Assembly (NCBI GenBank): GCA_963780825.1
Contig: CAWADL010000014.1
Coordinates: 434,001-498,000 of the forward strand
Origin: Roseiarcus sp963780825
GTDB lineage: Bacteria; Pseudomonadota; Alphaproteobacteria; Rhizobiales; Beijerinckiaceae
Direction of reading: 5' to 3'
DNA length: 64,000 nucleotides
Part shown: positions 20,743 to 30,247 of the stretch, piece by piece
How the letters are laid out: each line of letters starts with the position of its first letter
How positions within the stretch are numbered: position 1 is the stretch's first letter
Program-made: the position numbers and the translations under genes
Notes under the pieces: generated by a model
Databases searched by the model: none
Told to the model about the DNA's origin: nothing
The model's input: only the letters and a program-made list of their open reading frames with translations

Positions 20743-22224
20743 ATGGAGCCGCATTTGCGCAACGGCGTAGGAGCGTCCCTCGATGCCCTCGCGTTCGATA
20801 GGGCGCTGGGAACGCCGATTCACCGGCAAATCTATTCGGCGATCCGCACCTACATTCTCAGTCGCCGTCTGCCGCCGCGCGCGATATTGCCCGCGACCCG
20901 CGAACTCGCCAAGCAACTCGGCGTCGGTCGGAACACCATCGTCGCCGCCTATGATCAGCTGATGGCCGAGGGTCTGGCGGAGGCGCACGCCGGCTCGTGC
21001 ACACGCGTCGCCGAGTTGCACGCGGCGCCGAAGCGCGCCAATTCTCGCCGCGCGAACTCCGATAGCGGCGGCCTCTCGCGCCGCGGCGCACTCATCGCTA
21101 GCCTTCCCCAGCCGCATCGCACGCCCGGCAAGATCGCGCTCAATCCCGGGGTTCCCGAAACCGAGACGTTTCCATTCGCCGCGTGGTCGCGCTTGCTGGC
21201 GAGAAATGCGCGCCGTCTCGATGATAGCGTCATCGGGATCCACGACTTCGCCGGCCATCCTCGCTTTCGGAAAGCGATCGCCAGTTATCTCGGCGCGGCC
21301 CGTGGCATTGACTGCGCCCCCGAACAGGTCATCGCCGTCACCGGCGCGCAGGCGGCGCTGGATCTGGCGGCGCGCATTCTGATTGACGATGGCGATTGGG
21401 CTTGGATGGAGGAGCCCGGCTACCGCGGCGCTCGCAGCGCGCTGCTCGGCTGCGGCGCCCGATTGGCGCCTCTCAGGGTGACCCGCCGTGGTTGGACGCT
21501 CAATGATGCTACGGCGCCGCCGCCGCGCCTCATCTACGTAACGCCGAGTTGCCAATGGCCGTTTGGGGCGGTCATGCGTATGGAGGAGCGGCTGCAACTG
21601 CTGGCCATCGCCGAGCGACACAAGGCCTGGATCCTCGAGGACGACTACGACGGCGAGTACCGCTTCCGCGGCCAGCCCGTTCCGGCCCTGCGCGGACTCG
21701 ATGGCGCGGATCGCGTCATCTACGTTGGAACATTCGGCAAAACGCTATTTCCCTCGTTGAGGCTGGGCTTCCTGGTTGTGCCGCGCCAACTCGCCGAGCC
21801 GTTCGGCCGCGCCCTCAGCGTTTCCGGACAATTCGCCCCGCCCCTCTTGCAAGTCACGGTCGCCGATTTCATCAGCGAGGGATTTTTCGCGACCCATCTG
21901 AAGCGGATGCGTCGGCTCTACGCGGCGCGGCAAGCGGCGTTCGTCGCGCTGTGCCGCGAACGGCTGGCGCCGTGGCTGACGGTCGAGGAAAACGATTCCG
22001 GGATGCAGGTGCTCGCCCGTTTCGTCCAGCCAACCGATGATTGCCGCTTCGCCGAAGCCGCGCTCCGCCATGGCGTCGACGTCCAGCCTGTCTCCATCGA
22101 CTATCACTGCGACCAACCGCAGCATGGCCTTCTGCTTGGGTACGCCGGCGTCAACGCGGCGCAGGCGGAGAAGGCGGTTAGCGCCTTGCGCGCGACGTTT
22201 CTGGCGCTCCAAGCCGCGCCCTGA
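20743..22224 (+). CDS. MocR/PdxR-type regulator (GntR helix-turn-helix plus aminotransferase domain)
   Basis: About 493 residues. A GntR winged helix occupies the first 80 or so (T-R-E-L-A-K-Q-L-G-V-G-R-N-T-I-V), followed by a fold-type I aminotransferase domain with the PLP lysine in G-T-F-G-K-T-L-F-P-S. Members act as PLP-dependent activators or repressors. I chose the ATG at 20743 because homology starts there. The 233 bases upstream contain an ATTGG...CCAAT inverted repeat (20706-20730) that could be its operator. The aminotransferase gene begins only 50-90 bases after its stop on the same strand, so it is the probable local regulator of the 22.3-27.4 kb operon. Confidence 0.9.
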   Translation: MEPHLRNGVGASLDALAFDRALGTPIHRQIYSAIRTYILSRRLPPRAILPATRELAKQLGVGRNTIVAAYDQLMAEGLAEAHAGSCTRVAELHAAPKRANSRRANSDSGGLSRRGALIASLPQPHRTPGKIALNPGVPETETFPFAAWSRLLARNARRLDDSVIGIHDFAGHPRFRKAIASYLGAARGIDCAPEQVIAVTGAQAALDLAARILIDDGDWAWMEEPGYRGARSALLGCGARLAPLRVTRRGWTLNDATAPPPRLIYVTPSCQWPFGAVMRMEERLQLLAIAERHKAWILEDDYDGEYRFRGQPVPALRGLDGADRVIYVGTFGKTLFPSLRLGFLVVPRQLAEPFGRALSVSGQFAPPLLQVTVADFISEGFFATHLKRMRRLYAARQAAFVALCRERLAPWLTVEENDSGMQVLARFVQPTDDCRFAEAALRHGVDVQPVSIDYHCDQPQHGLLLGYAGVNAAQAEKAVSALRATFLALQAAP

Positions 22225-22315
22225 GTGGTCCTGTTGAAATAACGCGAAGCGGCTCCATCGGGCTTTAAACCCCGTGATACGCTTTTCCCTGAGACAATCT
22301 TCAAGGGAACGCGCC

Positions 22316-23566
22316 GTGTACGTCGTTGGTGAAGAAGAGATCGCGGCCATCGCCCGTGTTATTCGCTCAGGCGCCTTGTTCCGCTACGGCGTCGGCGGCG
22401 AGTGCGATCGCTTCGAGGAGCGATACGCCAAATACCTCGGCGTCAAGCATTTCGCGCTCGCCGCCAGCGGCAGCAACGCCCTCGCCGCGGCGATGATCGC
22501 TGTAGGCCTCGGGCCTGGCGATGAAGTGATCATCCCCGCCCACACCTACATGGCGACAGCGACTTCGGTGCTGACAGTGGGCGCGATCCCGATCATCGTC
22601 GACATCGACGAGAGCCTGACGATTGATCCGGCGGCCGTCGAAGCGGCGATCGGTCCACGCACCAAGGCGGTAATCCCTGTGCATATGTGGGGCGCGGCCT
22701 GCGACATGGGCGCCATCATGGACGTCGCGCGCCGCCACAAGCTGCTGGTGATCGAGGACGCCTGCCAGGGGGTCGGCGGCTCGTACGAGGGGCGGCGATT
22801 TGGCGCGATCGGCGACATCGGTTGTTTCAGCTTCAACTATTATAAAAACATGACGTCCGGCGAGGGCGGCGGCATTGCGGTCAACAGCGACGCGTGGGCC
22901 GAGCGGGCGCGCTGCGCGATCGACCCGTGCCATTTCTACTGGCAGGGACGGCACGACACCGAGCAGCCATTTTCCGCCAACGGCGCTCGCGCATCGGAAT
23001 TGATGGGCGCCATGTTGAACGTCCAGCTCGATCGGCTGGAGGGCATGATTGGAGCGATGCGACGCGAGCGCAAGATGATGCTCGCGGGCGTCGCGCCGCT
23101 CGCCAATCTCGGCGTCAAGCCGGCGCAGATGAACAGCCCCGACCATGATTGCTCGGCGCACATGATGCTTACGCTGCCCACCGCGGAAAGCGCGGAGCAG
23201 TTTGCCGCGATCTTTCCCAGCGTCATCGCGGGCAAGACCGGCCGGCACAATTACACCGAATGGGACCAGGTGTTGATGGGGTTCGGCGCGGCGCATCCGC
23301 AGATGAATCCGTTCGAGTTCCCCGCCAACAAAGAGTGCCGCAAGACCTATTCGAAATCGATGTGCGCGCGTTCGCTCGACATCCTCAACCGAACGGTGAT
23401 GGCGCCGATGCACCCGCAGCACACCGATGCGGAAATCGAGGATGCGATCCACAACATCGGCGTGGCGGCGCGGGTCGTCTTCGGCGGCCTCCGGCGCGAA
23501 GAGGCCGATCTGCGCAACGTCAAGCCGGTCGACGCGCAGAAGTTCGACATGAAGCTGACGGGGTGA
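22316..23566 (+). CDS. DegT/DnrJ/EryC1/StrS-type aminotransferase
   Basis: PLP enzyme of the sugar-aminotransferase family. A-S-G-S-N-A-L near the N terminus binds the cofactor phosphate; E-D-A-C-Q-G carries the ring-binding aspartate, and the catalytic lysine lies in F-N-Y-Y-K-N-M-T-S-G-E-G-G. The frame is intact. Start is uncertain: a GTG at 22316 has AGGGA upstream; an in-frame GTG at 22274 is also possible. It is followed by a sugar-type ABC importer and a ChbG deacetylase, so it may act in catabolism of an amino sugar or aminocyclitol rather than in antibiotic-sugar synthesis. The direction of reaction is not shown by the sequence. Confidence 0.88.
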   Translation: MYVVGEEEIAAIARVIRSGALFRYGVGGECDRFEERYAKYLGVKHFALAASGSNALAAAMIAVGLGPGDEVIIPAHTYMATATSVLTVGAIPIIVDIDESLTIDPAAVEAAIGPRTKAVIPVHMWGAACDMGAIMDVARRHKLLVIEDACQGVGGSYEGRRFGAIGDIGCFSFNYYKNMTSGEGGGIAVNSDAWAERARCAIDPCHFYWQGRHDTEQPFSANGARASELMGAMLNVQLDRLEGMIGAMRRERKMMLAGVAPLANLGVKPAQMNSPDHDCSAHMMLTLPTAESAEQFAAIFPSVIAGKTGRHNYTEWDQVLMGFGAAHPQMNPFEFPANKECRKTYSKSMCARSLDILNRTVMAPMHPQHTDAEIEDAIHNIGVAARVVFGGLRREEADLRNVKPVDAQKFDMKLTG

Positions 23567-23604
23567 GCCGAGTCCGCAATTCCGCGGGAAAACGGGAGGC
23601 ATAC

Positions 23605-24586
23605 ATGTCCAATCGAACAACGCGCACCTGGCTTGGCGGCTTGGCGATGGCGACTTGCGCGGCGGCCCTGGTCGGCCTCGCCGGCGCGGCGCAAGGCCGC
23701 GGACAAGCCGCTGTCGATCTATTTCGTGGGTTGCGCAGCGCCGACCGGCTTCCACGGCTATCTCGCCCGCGGCGCAGAGGAGGCCGGCAAGAACCTTGGG
23801 GTCAAGGTGACCTACATCTATCCCGACCAACTGACCATTCCCAACCAAGTGCAGAAGATCGAGGAGGCGATCGCGGCCAAGGCGAACGGCATTGCGCTTT
23901 GCGAATTCGCCGAGGACGCGGCCTATGTCGACGTCGCCAAACGCGCCAAGGACGCGGGCATCGCATTCGGCAGCGCCGCGGCGCCGCCGGCCGGCGCGCA
24001 AGTGCGCAATCCCGACGACTACTTCTTGTTCCGGACAGGATCGGACGAGAAGGCCGCCGGCGCGCTTTCGGGCAAGCGCCTCATCGCCATGGGCGTCAAG
24101 GGAGGCGTCGTCGTCGCCGACCAACAGCCCGGCGATGCGACCTGCCGCGATCGCGCCGACTCGGAGATTGCGGCCCTCAAAGCCGCGGGCATCAAAGCCG
24201 AGTTCCTGGAAACCACGATGGACCCCGGCCAGGAATCCGAGCTGATCGTCAACTATCTGCGCAAGAACCCAGACACCGCGGCCGCGACCAGCGTCTGCAA
24301 CATCAGCGCCGGACTTCTCTCCGCCAAGAACGACAGCGGCAAGAAGGACCTGATCATCACCGGTTACGACCTCGATCCCGGCGCGCTGGAAGCCATCAAA
24401 GATGGCCGGCAGGCCTTCACGATCGATCAGCAGCAATTCTGGCGCGGCTACATGCCCGTGCTGCTGCTCACGCACTTCCTCAAATACGGGCTGATGGAAG
24501 CCAACTACTTCCTGACCGGCCCCAACATCGTCGACAAGTCAAACATCGAGCAGGTCGCCAAACTCGTCACGGCCGGCTATCGCTGA
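23605..24586 (+). CDS. Sugar ABC transporter periplasmic binding protein (one frameshift)
   Basis: Ribose-type (periplasmic binding protein-like I) solute receptor of about 326 residues. A signal peptide (M-S-N-R-T-T-R-T-W-L then a hydrophobic run) is followed, after one extra base near 23695, by D-K-P-L-S-I-Y-F-V-G-C. The body shows alternating strand/helix repeats typical of RbsB-like proteins. The span is 3n+1, consistent with one insertion. A GGGAGG box precedes the ATG at 23605. Together with the next two genes it forms a complete importer. Confidence 0.88.
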
Positions 24587-24608
24587 GCCGCCGGCTTCCG
24601 CCGACCTC

Positions 24609-25724
24609 ATGAAGGCGCGCCCCGTCACCGAGCCGACGCAGACCGGGCGCGGCGCCATCTACGGCGAAACCGTGCGCCGCCTGCTGCTGCGCCCCGAGGC
24701 GACCTCGGTCGCGGCGTTGGCGATATTGTTCATCGTCTTCTCGGCGCTCAGCCCCGATCTCTTCCCAACCGTCCAAACCTACATCAGCGTGATGGCGGTG
24801 GCGGCGGAGTTAGGAATCGTCAGCATCGGCGTCACGCTGTTGATGATCGGCGGCCACTTCGACCTGTCGGTCGGCGCGGTGCTGGGTCTCGCCTCCTATG
24901 TCGCGGTCCTGCTGATGCGCGACGCGCACCTCAGCCCGATAATCGCAGCGCCGGCCGCCGTTGCGGTCGGCGCCGTGCTCGGCGCGATCAACGGCGCGAT
25001 CGTCGTAAAATTCCGCATCCATTCGTTTGTCGTGACGCTCGGGACGATGCTGATCTGGCGCGGGGTCGTGATTGCGCTGACCGGCGGCTTTCCCGTCATG
25101 GCGCCGATCCCCTCGCTGTTTCGCGACGTGATGTCCGGCCCGCTGCTGTTCGGCTTCCGCATGTCGATGCTCTGGTTCTTCGCCATCGGCGCCATGGCGA
25201 CGTTTCTTCTCGGGCGAACTCGGCTCGGCAACTGGATCCAGGCGCGCGGCCAGAACGAGCAGGCGGCGCGCAATCTTGGCGTGCCTGTCGACCGGGTGAC
25301 GATCATCCTGTTCATGATCACCTCCGCCCTCGGCGCCGTGGCCGGGGTCATCCAGGTTGCCCGCTTCTCCTCGGTTGACGCGCTGCGCGGGGAAGGCATG
25401 GAGTTGCAGGCGGTCGCGGTGACGGTGATTGGCGGCACGTTGCTGTCGGGCGGCTACGGCAGCGCGATCGGCACGGTCCTCGGCGCAATCACCTTCGGTA
25501 CAATCCAGGTGGGCCTGGTGCTCGCCGGCGCCCCGGGCCATTTCTTTCGCACGCTAACCGGCTTCATCGTCGTCGCCGCGGTCATTCTGAACACGTCGAT
25601 CGCGCGCCGCATGACGCGGTGGAAACCTCTTGCGGGTTATCGGCGCGGCAACGCTGCGACAGACGCGGCGCTGGTCGAGGACGAAGAGGCCTACGCGGAC
25701 GGCGAGCGAGGAACCAAACCATGA
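24609..25724 (+). CDS. Sugar ABC transporter permease (RbsC-like)
   Basis: Intact protein of 371 residues with eight to ten hydrophobic segments and the family features I-G-V-T-L-L-M-I-G-G-H-F-D-L-S-V-G near residue 75-90 and G-G-T-L-L-S-G-G-Y-G-S-A-I-G-T near the C terminus. It is expected to form the homodimeric membrane channel of the importer. The C-terminal tail is charged and probably cytoplasmic. The stop overlaps the following ATPase start as ATGA. Confidence 0.93.
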   Translation: MKARPVTEPTQTGRGAIYGETVRRLLLRPEATSVAALAILFIVFSALSPDLFPTVQTYISVMAVAAELGIVSIGVTLLMIGGHFDLSVGAVLGLASYVAVLLMRDAHLSPIIAAPAAVAVGAVLGAINGAIVVKFRIHSFVVTLGTMLIWRGVVIALTGGFPVMAPIPSLFRDVMSGPLLFGFRMSMLWFFAIGAMATFLLGRTRLGNWIQARGQNEQAARNLGVPVDRVTIILFMITSALGAVAGVIQVARFSSVDALRGEGMELQAVAVTVIGGTLLSGGYGSAIGTVLGAITFGTIQVGLVLAGAPGHFFRTLTGFIVVAAVILNTSIARRMTRWKPLAGYRRGNAATDAALVEDEEAYADGERGTKP

Positions 25725-26545
25725 CGGGCGGGATCGCAGCGCGGGGCGGCGGATCGCGCGAGCAACACACGCCGCGGCGGAAAGTCGAGCCGATCCCGGA
25801 AGGCGCCGTTCCCGTCATGGAGGCGGTCAACATCTCCAAGGCGTTCGGCGCGACGACCGCGCTGGTCGATGTCTCATTGCGCTCCTACGCCGGCCGCGTG
25901 CTGGCGCTGCTCGGCGATAACGGCGCGGGCAAATCAACGCTGATCAAGATCCTCTCCGGCGTTTTCCCGCCCGATCGGGGCGAGCTGCGTTTTCGCGGCG
26001 AAAGCGTGCGCTTCACAAACCCCGCGCAAGCCCGCCAACTCGGCATCGCCACTGTGTTTCAGGATCTGGCGGTATGTGAACTGCTGTCGGTGACGCGCAA
26101 CGTCGTGCTGGGGCGAGAACCTCTGCGTGGCTTTGGCCCGTTCAAGTGGCTCGACATGAAGCGCGCCGACGAAATGGCGCGCACCGCGTTGTTGCAGCTC
26201 GGCGTTCGCTGGGAGCGCGGGCTTGACGAGCGCGGGGTCAACATCTCCGGCGGCGAGCGCCAGTCCCTCGCCATCGCGCGGGCGATGTTCTTTGGTTCGT
26301 CGCTGCTCGTTCTGGACGAACCAACCTCGGCGCTGGCTGTCCGCCAAGCCGGCAAGGTGCTCGATCATATCCTGCAGGCGCGCGATCAGGGACAGGCGGT
26401 GATCCTCATCACCCACAACTTCCGCCACGCCCTGTCGGTCGCGGATGATTTGACCGTGCTGGCGCAAGGCCAAGTCGCCGCGCACTTTCGCCGCGACGAA
26501 ATCGAGCTCGACGAATTGACGGATCTTGTCGCGCGCATCGCCTGA
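25721..26545 (+). CDS. Sugar ABC transporter ATP-binding protein (single domain)
   Basis: About 274 residues with Walker A G-D-N-G-A-G-K-S-T, signature I-S-G-G-E-R-Q-S-L-A-I-A and Walker B L-L-V-L-D-E-P-T-S-A-L. Unlike RbsA it has a single nucleotide-binding domain, like FrcA-type importers, so two copies would form the motor. An N-terminal extension of about 30 residues precedes the usual start. ATGA overlap with the permease shows coupling. Confidence 0.92.
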   Translation: MTGGIAARGGGSREQHTPRRKVEPIPEGAVPVMEAVNISKAFGATTALVDVSLRSYAGRVLALLGDNGAGKSTLIKILSGVFPPDRGELRFRGESVRFTNPAQARQLGIATVFQDLAVCELLSVTRNVVLGREPLRGFGPFKWLDMKRADEMARTALLQLGVRWERGLDERGVNISGGERQSLAIARAMFFGSSLLVLDEPTSALAVRQAGKVLDHILQARDQGQAVILITHNFRHALSVADDLTVLAQGQVAAHFRRDEIELDELTDLVARIA

Positions 26546-26559
26546 GGAAAGGGACAACT

Positions 26560-27447
26560 ATGGATTTCACCAATCTGGAGCCGGGACGGAAGTTCGTCGT
26601 TATCCACGAGGACGACGTCGGCATGACCCACGGCGCCAACGCCGCCTTCGTCGAACTGTCGGCGCTGGGCGCTTGCAGTTGCGGCTCCGTCATGCCGCCC
26701 TGTCCCTGGTTTCCCGAGGCGATCGAGATGGCCAAGGCCGATCCGACGCTCGATCTCGGCGTACATCTGACTTTGACGAGCGAGAAGAAACCCTACCGCT
26801 GGCGGCCCTTGACGAGGCCATCGTTGAAGAGCGGCCTCACCGATCCCAATGGTTATTTTTGGCCAGATGTCCCCAACGCGCGCCACGCGGACCCGCGAGC
26901 TGTCGAAGTCGAACTTCGCGCGCAGATCGATGAGACACTTGCCGCGGGCGTCGACGTGACCCATCTCGATGCGCATATGGGCACGGCGTTGTGCCCGGAA
27001 TTCGTCGACATCTACATCCAACTCGGGCGCGACTACCGCCTGCCGCTGCTGTTGGTGAAGGACTACAACACCTTCAATCCGCGCAGCTATTCCGGGCCGA
27101 TGTCGAATGACAATTATAACGCCGCGCTCGCGCGGGCCAAGGCGGCGGGCTTTGCGGTGTTTGATCTCGTGCAAGAGACGATGTGGAACCGCACGGAAGA
27201 CGCCGAGACCGCCTACGGCGCGATGTTTGGCAGGCTGGCTGCGGGGCTGACCTTTCTCTCCCTGCATTTCAATACGCCCGGTGATTTCGAAGTCATCGAG
27301 CCCTCCCAGGCGCATATCCGCACCGACGAATACGCGGTGTTCAAGAGCGGCAAGATCAAACAATGGGCTGCGGACAATCAGCTCGAAATCGTCGGCATGC
27401 GCGCGATGCGCGAGGATTTGCGCTCTCGTTGGAACGGAGCGCCGTGA
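26560..27447 (+). CDS. ChbG/YdjC-family carbohydrate deacetylase
   Basis: Intact protein of 295 residues. The metal site is visible: H-E-D-D-V-G-M-T near residue 15-22, L-G-V-H-L-T-L-T-S-E near residue 67, and H-L-D-A-H-M-G near residue 136. ChbG removes one acetyl group from chitooligosaccharides; the family more broadly acts on N-acetylated sugars. It follows the ABC ATPase by 14 bases with a GAGGAAAGGGA box. With the aminotransferase and importer it suggests uptake of an N-acetylated amino sugar or aminocyclitol, then deacetylation and transamination. The exact substrate is not known. Confidence 0.88.
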   Translation: MDFTNLEPGRKFVVIHEDDVGMTHGANAAFVELSALGACSCGSVMPPCPWFPEAIEMAKADPTLDLGVHLTLTSEKKPYRWRPLTRPSLKSGLTDPNGYFWPDVPNARHADPRAVEVELRAQIDETLAAGVDVTHLDAHMGTALCPEFVDIYIQLGRDYRLPLLLVKDYNTFNPRSYSGPMSNDNYNAALARAKAAGFAVFDLVQETMWNRTEDAETAYGAMFGRLAAGLTFLSLHFNTPGDFEVIEPSQAHIRTDEYAVFKSGKIKQWAADNQLEIVGMRAMREDLRSRWNGAP

Positions 27448-27593
27448 CCGAGTTGATCAGCCCCTTACGCGTCTTCCTTGTGGCAGGATCGTCGAAGAGG
27501 GTGCGGTTAAAGCGTTCGCGGTTCGGGCGAAGTCGCGCCAGCCGTTCTCGATCCGCGTTCGCCGGCGAGGCGTTAAAATGAAAACGCGGTCGC

Positions 27594-28013
27594 TCAGTTT
27601 GCGTCTTTAATGACGTCGAAGATGCGCCCGTTTAGCAGCAACGCCACCTCTGAAGCCGGTATTGGCTTCTGGCATTCCCCCAACGGGTTCAGCCAGAAAT
27701 TTGAATCGGGCAACATCTCGAACAGGTTCTTGGCGACGGCGCCGAGGCAGACCTCGGGCTCTTTCACATAGTCGGATATTCGCCCCTTGGACGTGAACGC
27801 AGGCAACCATTTCAAGCCCTGGAATTCAACGGTCGCGACGTTGAGCTTTTCCTGATATTTCAACGACCGACGTTTGCCCGGCTGCATCGGCGTTTCAGGC
27901 GTCAAAATATAGATCTCGGTCTCCAGCAACTTCTTGTAGAAGGCGGGAATTCGCTTTGGATCCTTGACCGCTCCCTGCATGAGCGCCTCGAGATCGTTGT
28001 CCGGTTTGAACAT
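27594..28013 (-). CDS. SseB-domain protein
   Basis: Protein of 139 residues beginning M-F-K-P-D-N-D-L-E-A-L-M-Q-G-A, with the SseB N-terminal fold (Y-I-L-T-P-E, L-K-W-L-P-A-F-T-S, and L-N-P-L-G-E near the C terminus). SseB-like proteins are mostly uncharacterised outside secretion systems, and none is present here. It lies 41 bases after the sigma-54 regulator on the same strand, so it may be cotranscribed with it; whether it has a role in the monooxygenase locus is unknown. The 146 bases between its stop and the deacetylase stop contain nothing I recognise. Confidence 0.75.
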   Translation of the reverse strand: MFKPDNDLEALMQGAVKDPKRIPAFYKKLLETEIYILTPETPMQPGKRRSLKYQEKLNVATVEFQGLKWLPAFTSKGRISDYVKEPEVCLGAVAKNLFEMLPDSNFWLNPLGECQKPIPASEVALLLNGRIFDVIKDAN

Positions 28014-28053
28014 CTTTGTTCGCCTACTCGATTGCGGGGGTTCCTGGCGCGCC

Positions 28054-29935
28054 TCAGTTCGAACGGTTCTGCAGCGCACGGTAGATCATGTTGCGGGAGA
28101 CGCCGAGCTGACGCGCCGTCCTGGTGACGTTCTCGCCGCACTCCGCATAGACCGCGAGTACGCGAGCCCGCTGAAGTTCGTGCAAGTTGACCTCGCCGTG
28201 CTCCTGGTCGGAGACGGCCGTCCGCCGATGTCGAGCGGGCGGCCTCGGGCAGGATGTCCGCGACAGCCTCTTCGTCGACGAGCCCGCCGTTGTTGTTCAA
28301 GGACAGCCGCGACAGCACGGCCCGCAGCTCGCGCGCGTTTCCATTCCATTCCTGGTGCGCAAGGCGTTCCATCGCGCCCTCGGTCAGCCGCATCTCGGGA
28401 TCCATAGCGCGCAGCAAATGCTGCACGATTTCGGCGAAGTCGGTCCGTTCCCGAAGCCGCGGCAGTGTGACTTCCAACGTGTTGAGCCGATAAAGCAGGT
28501 CCGACCGAAAACGTCCTTTGGCTATCGAAACGCTCAAATCCGCGTTGGTCGCGGCAACTAGCAACACATCGACGACGCGCGATCCGCCGCCCACCGGCCG
28601 AACGGTCCAATCATCGAGAAACCGCAACAACACCGCCTGCAAGCTGACCGGCATGTCGCCGATTTCGTCGAGGAAAAGCGTGCCTCCATCAGCCTCGCGG
28701 AACAAGCCGACCGAACCGCCCTTGCGCGCCCCGGTGAACGCGCCCTCGACATAACCAAACAACTCCGCCTCGATCAAGCTATCCGGCAAAGCCGCACAAT
28801 TCACGGGAACGAACGCGCCCCCGCGCCGGCTCGCTACATGCGCGTACCGCGCCAGTTGCTCCTTGCCCGTTCCGGTCTCGCCCCGGATCAGGATCGGCAT
28901 CTTGCGCAGCGCCGCAGCGCCGACGCGGCGCACCGTTTCGGCGACGCGGGAATCGGCGGACACGAAATCGGCGGGGACAGCGGCGGCCGCCGGCGGCTTC
29001 GGCTTGGAGGGCGGACGCGCGAACGGAAACTGGCGGGGTTGTTCGATCGAGGCGACGAAATGGCTGCCGACCTCGTCCTGCAGCTTTTGTCGCTCGCTGC
29101 GACGCCCCTCTTCGAGGAACGAACTGAAGCGGGTGCGGAACACTTCGCTGAAGCGTCGACCCGGCGTGAGCGGAAGCCCCTGCAACAATGTTTGAGCGGC
29201 GCGATTCGCTGCGAGCAGCCCGCCATCCGAATCGACGGCGAGCAATCCCGCGCTGATCGTATGCAAATATTCGCCGCGATTGTGCAAGGTGATGATATTG
29301 GCGCCGCGATGCTGTTCGCGAAACAATCCATTCTCGACCTGCGTCGCGGCCATGCCAACCAACGCGCGCGTATGCGCCTGCCGGGAGAGACAATCGGAGG
29401 AGGCGTCGAGAATGCCGCACAACGATCCGTCGGGCGCAAACACCGGCACTGCCGTGCAGGTCAGATTGTTGAAACGAGGAAAGAAATGCTCGCCTCCATG
29501 CACCGTCACCGCGCGCTTCAAATGCGCGACGCTGCCGACGCCATTGGTGCCGCAGATCTCCTCCTTCCATATCGCGCCCGGACGAATGTTGGCTGCATCC
29601 GACATCGACATGAAACTGTTGTCTGACACGATGTCGAGCAGCAAGCCCTCCGGCGAGGCGAACGCGATCATGAAATTCGTGCCGGCGATCTGCATGTGCA
29701 GCGAATGCATCTCCGCCAGCGCTAGGCCGCGAACCAACGAATGCCGCTGATGCTCCTGGCGCAGCGTCGCCATAGGCACGATCTCGGCTTCGGGCGGATG
29801 CCGCGCGTCGAGACCATGGGCGATGCAACGCATCCAACTATCGTAGATTTCCGGCGCAAGAAACTCCGGAGACGGCACGCCTTCTTGTTCGAGCGCAATG
29901 CGCGCTGGATCGGCGGACCTTCGTACCGGCAACAT
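28054..29935 (-). CDS. AcoR/MimR-type sigma-54-dependent activator (one frameshift)
   Basis: Enhancer-binding protein of about 626 residues. An N-terminal GAF-type sensor region is followed by an AAA+ domain with Walker A G-E-T-G-T-G-K-E near residue 351, the sigma-54 contact motif G-A-F-T-G-A near 398 and Walker B D-E-I-G-D near 422, then a Fis-type helix-turn-helix (V-T-R-T-A-R-Q-L-G-V-S-R-N-M-I-Y). An extra base near 28215 shifts the frame before the DNA-binding helix; the span is 3n+1. GGAGGGG precedes the ATG at 29935. It faces away from a strong -24/-12 promoter at 30173, so it is the probable activator of the adh-prm genes, as MimR is for mycobacterial mimABCD. Confidence 0.9.
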
Positions 29936-30069
29936 GATTGTCCCCTCCGACGCCTTTGGGGTTTGTTTCCATCCCGATGATCGACCGCGTTGCAGCGGGG
30001 CCGTTTCATGCAATCACCATGATAGCCGAAACGATGAAAATGCCAACTGTTGCTTTGACCGTTGAAACT

Positions 30070-30084
30070 GTTCCGAGTCGGAAC
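30070..30084. promoter_or_regulatory. Palindrome, candidate upstream activating site 1
   Basis: GTTCCGA-G-TCGGAAC is a perfect 7-bp inverted repeat centred about 95 bases upstream of the -24/-12 promoter at 30173 and between two divergent genes. The position and symmetry fit an enhancer site for the adjacent sigma-54 activator. Confidence 0.5.
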
Positions 30085-30117
30085 GTTTTTGCCGACAAGC
30101 ATTGACCTCGATCGGAG

Positions 30118-30131
30118 CGGTTTCAGAACCG
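30118..30131. promoter_or_regulatory. Palindrome, candidate upstream activating site 2
   Basis: CGGTT-TCAG-AACCG is a perfect 5-bp inverted repeat, 41 bases downstream of the end of the first palindrome's centre region and about 50 bases upstream of the sigma-54 promoter. A second activator site is possible; the short arms make this weaker than site 1. Confidence 0.35.
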
Positions 30132-30172
30132 ACAGGTTGAGCAAACTCCAGGCTTTCCAAGCCTTTCAGTGC

Positions 30173-30188
30173 TGGCACGGGCCTTGCA
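30173..30188 (+). promoter_or_regulatory. Sigma-54 (-24/-12) promoter for the alcohol dehydrogenase and downstream genes
   Basis: TGGCACGggccTTGCA matches the RpoN consensus TGGCACG-N4-TTGCW at every conserved position, with correct GG-to-GC spacing. It lies 60 bases upstream of the ATG at 30248 and beside a sigma-54 activator gene transcribed away from it. Confidence 0.92.
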
Positions 30189-30247
30189 ACTTACGTCCCG
30201 CGACAACAACCCGCGCCGCCGGGGAAGAAATAAATCAGAGGGATGGA

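Noticed and set aside
22367..24475. 702-residue open frame on the minus strand
   Set aside because: It lies antisense to the intact aminotransferase and the binding-protein gene, has no recognisable motif, and is a typical high-GC shadow frame.
27447..27593. Short gene after the deacetylase (frame from 27444)
   Set aside because: Arg/Ser-rich translation without motif and overlapping the deacetylase stop; more likely non-coding.
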